Positions 7,241 to 8,174 of a stretch of DNA of 8,174 nucleotides are shown here, in pieces (position 1 is the first letter of the stretch; every line of letters starts with the position of its first letter). The DNA comes from an uncultured Lachnospiraceae bacterium (lineage in GTDB: Bacteria; Bacillota_A; Clostridia; Lachnospirales; Lachnospiraceae). A program made the translations under genes and the position numbers. The stretch is from positions 1 to 8,174 of the forward strand of contig CATLIP010000105.1 in assembly GCA_949957035.1 (NCBI GenBank). The letters are read 5' to 3'. The notes below the pieces were generated by a model, which searched no databases, was not told the origin of the DNA, and saw only the letters and a list, made by a program, of their open reading frames with translations.

Positions 7241-7270
7241 ATCTTTTATCGGATGTATTCTATCTTTTAT
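7241..7270 (-). repeat. Direct repeat ATAAAAGAT with 21-base period at the end of alr
   Basis: Two perfect copies of ATAAAAGAT occur on the minus strand (7270-7262 and 7249-7241). Corresponding bases are 21 apart, about two helical turns. The first copy overlaps the alr TAA stop. The arrangement would suit a protein-binding site on one face of the DNA ahead of mazF, or may be chance in AT-rich sequence. Confidence 0.4.
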
Positions 7271-8174
7271 GCAAAATAATCCATCTGCTCTACTACTTCC
7301 CCGTGACGCAAAAATTCTCGCGGTACCCGTTTGCCAAAATTGCAGATAAACTCATATCTCAGCTTCTTAGCCAGGCCGCTCAACATTTCCACCGTAACGA
7401 AAGCATCGCCGTTTCGTCCTACCAGCGTCACCAAATCGCCAAACTCTACATCTTCGATTTCCGTCACATCTACCATGAACTGGTCCATGCAGACACGGCC
7501 AAGAATCAAAGCCTCCTTCCCATGTATCAGGACATGACCCTTATTCGACAGGCTTCGGGGATACCCGTCCCCATAACCCACAGGAATGGTGGCAATCCTG
7601 GTCCGTCTGGTGGTGACAAATGTACCGCCATAGCTCACAGGCGTTCCCGCCTCCACCCATTTCACATGAACCACATGGCTTACAAGCTCCATAGCCGGCC
7701 GCAGAGGAACCATCTCTTTTTTTACCTCGTCGGAAGGATACAGCCCATAAGTGGCGATTCCCGCCCTCACCATGTCCATATCCGCCTCCCTCAAGTCAAT
7801 GATTCCGGCGCTGTTTGAACAGTGATAAAAGGAAGCCCTGACTCCTACGCGTGAAAGCTGCTCCTTCATCCACAGAAATTCTGAAAGCTGCCTTTTTGCA
7901 TCCGTCTTATCCGTCTCATCCGCCCTTGCAAAATGGGTATACATGCCCTCGATAACCAGGTTTGGCAGCAGGCTGATTTCCTTCAGTCTGTCGATACTCT
8001 CCTTGCAGGCCAAAAAACCAAGCCTGGACATCCCTGTATCAATCTTCAGGTGAATATAGGCCTTCTTTCCCATTTTCACGGCAAAGTCAGACACCCGCCT
8101 TGCCGTATTGCTGTCGTAGATCGTCATGTGTATCTCATTGGCAAGCATTTCCTCCCACTGATCCGGGAAAATGC
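7267..8174 (-). CDS. alr: Alanine racemase, N-terminus cut by window edge
   Basis: A PLP-dependent racemase that makes D-alanine for peptidoglycan, active in the cytoplasm as a dimer. About 301 codons are visible. The frame continues to the right edge above the first internal ATG (8148) as IFPDQWEE, so the true start and the PLP-binding lysine motif lie outside the window. Counting from the internal Met: HLKIDTGMSRLGF (33-45) holds the lysine (35) that is carbamylated in Geobacillus Alr and the substrate-binding arginine (42). CSNSAG (110-115) and MVRAGIATYGLYPS (126-139) are the phosphate-binding parts. SYGGTF holds the second catalytic base, Tyr173; IPVGYGDGYPR (188-198) and RVCMDQFMVDVT (218-229) complete the C-terminal barrel. 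The C-terminus is intact. It is followed after 105 bases by mazF, as alr is by the antitoxin-ndoA pair in Bacillus. Confidence 0.96.
   Translation of the reverse strand, partial: IFPDQWEEMLANEIHMTIYDSNTARRVSDFAVKMGKKAYIHLKIDTGMSRLGFLACKESIDRLKEISLLPNLVIEGMYTHFARADETDKTDAKRQLSEFLWMKEQLSRVGVRASFYHCSNSAGIIDLREADMDMVRAGIATYGLYPSDEVKKEMVPLRPAMELVSHVVHVKWVEAGTPVSYGGTFVTTRRTRIATIPVGYGDGYPRSLSNKGHVLIHGKEALILGRVCMDQFMVDVTEIEDVEFGDLVTLVGRNGDAFVTVEMLSGLAKKLRYEFICNFGKRVPREFLRHGEVVEQMDYFA

Overview
The window holds eight protein genes, all on the minus strand, packed head to tail with gaps of about 8 to 105 bases. No stretch over 300 bases lacks a gene. I see no rRNA, tRNA, insertion sequence, CRISPR array, prophage gene or riboswitch. 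It reads as ordinary chromosomal core of a Gram-positive Clostridia-type bacterium, most likely Lachnospiraceae. That placement is inference, from an alr-mazF pair, a tepA-ftsK/spoIIIE pair as in Bacillus subtilis, strong GGAGG-type ribosome binding sites, and a CFI-box protein of a style I associate with Lachnospiraceae.

In transcription order (right to left): (1) alr, alanine racemase, cut by the right edge; (2) a MazF/NdoA-type mRNA endoribonuclease with a probable GTG start and no antitoxin gene between it and alr; (3) a CBS-pair CorC/HlyC-like protein; (4) a YebC/TACO1-family protein with its own SigA-type promoter inside the end of the previous gene; (5) a 256-residue CFI-box protein of unknown function, 8 bases after yebC; (6) metY, O-acetylhomoserine sulfhydrylase; (7) tepA, a ClpP-fold protease; (8) ftsK/spoIIIE, a DNA translocase cut by the left edge, preceded by a good SigA-type promoter overlapping the tepA stop codon. 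The ftsK frame was read codon by codon from its start to base 1 and is open throughout.

Functionally this is a mixture of housekeeping roles: cell-wall D-alanine supply, RNA cleavage, translation or expression control, sulfur amino-acid synthesis, proteolysis and chromosome segregation. I found no evidence for a new multi-gene system. The points most worth a second look are in the short gaps. A 15-bp terminator-like hairpin between metY and tepA has the tepA Shine-Dalgarno sequence in its 3' arm. The mazF region has a 21-base-phased direct repeat, two inverted repeats and nearby UACAU motifs, the motif cut by the B. subtilis homologue. The CFI-box protein beside yebC is also uncharacterised.
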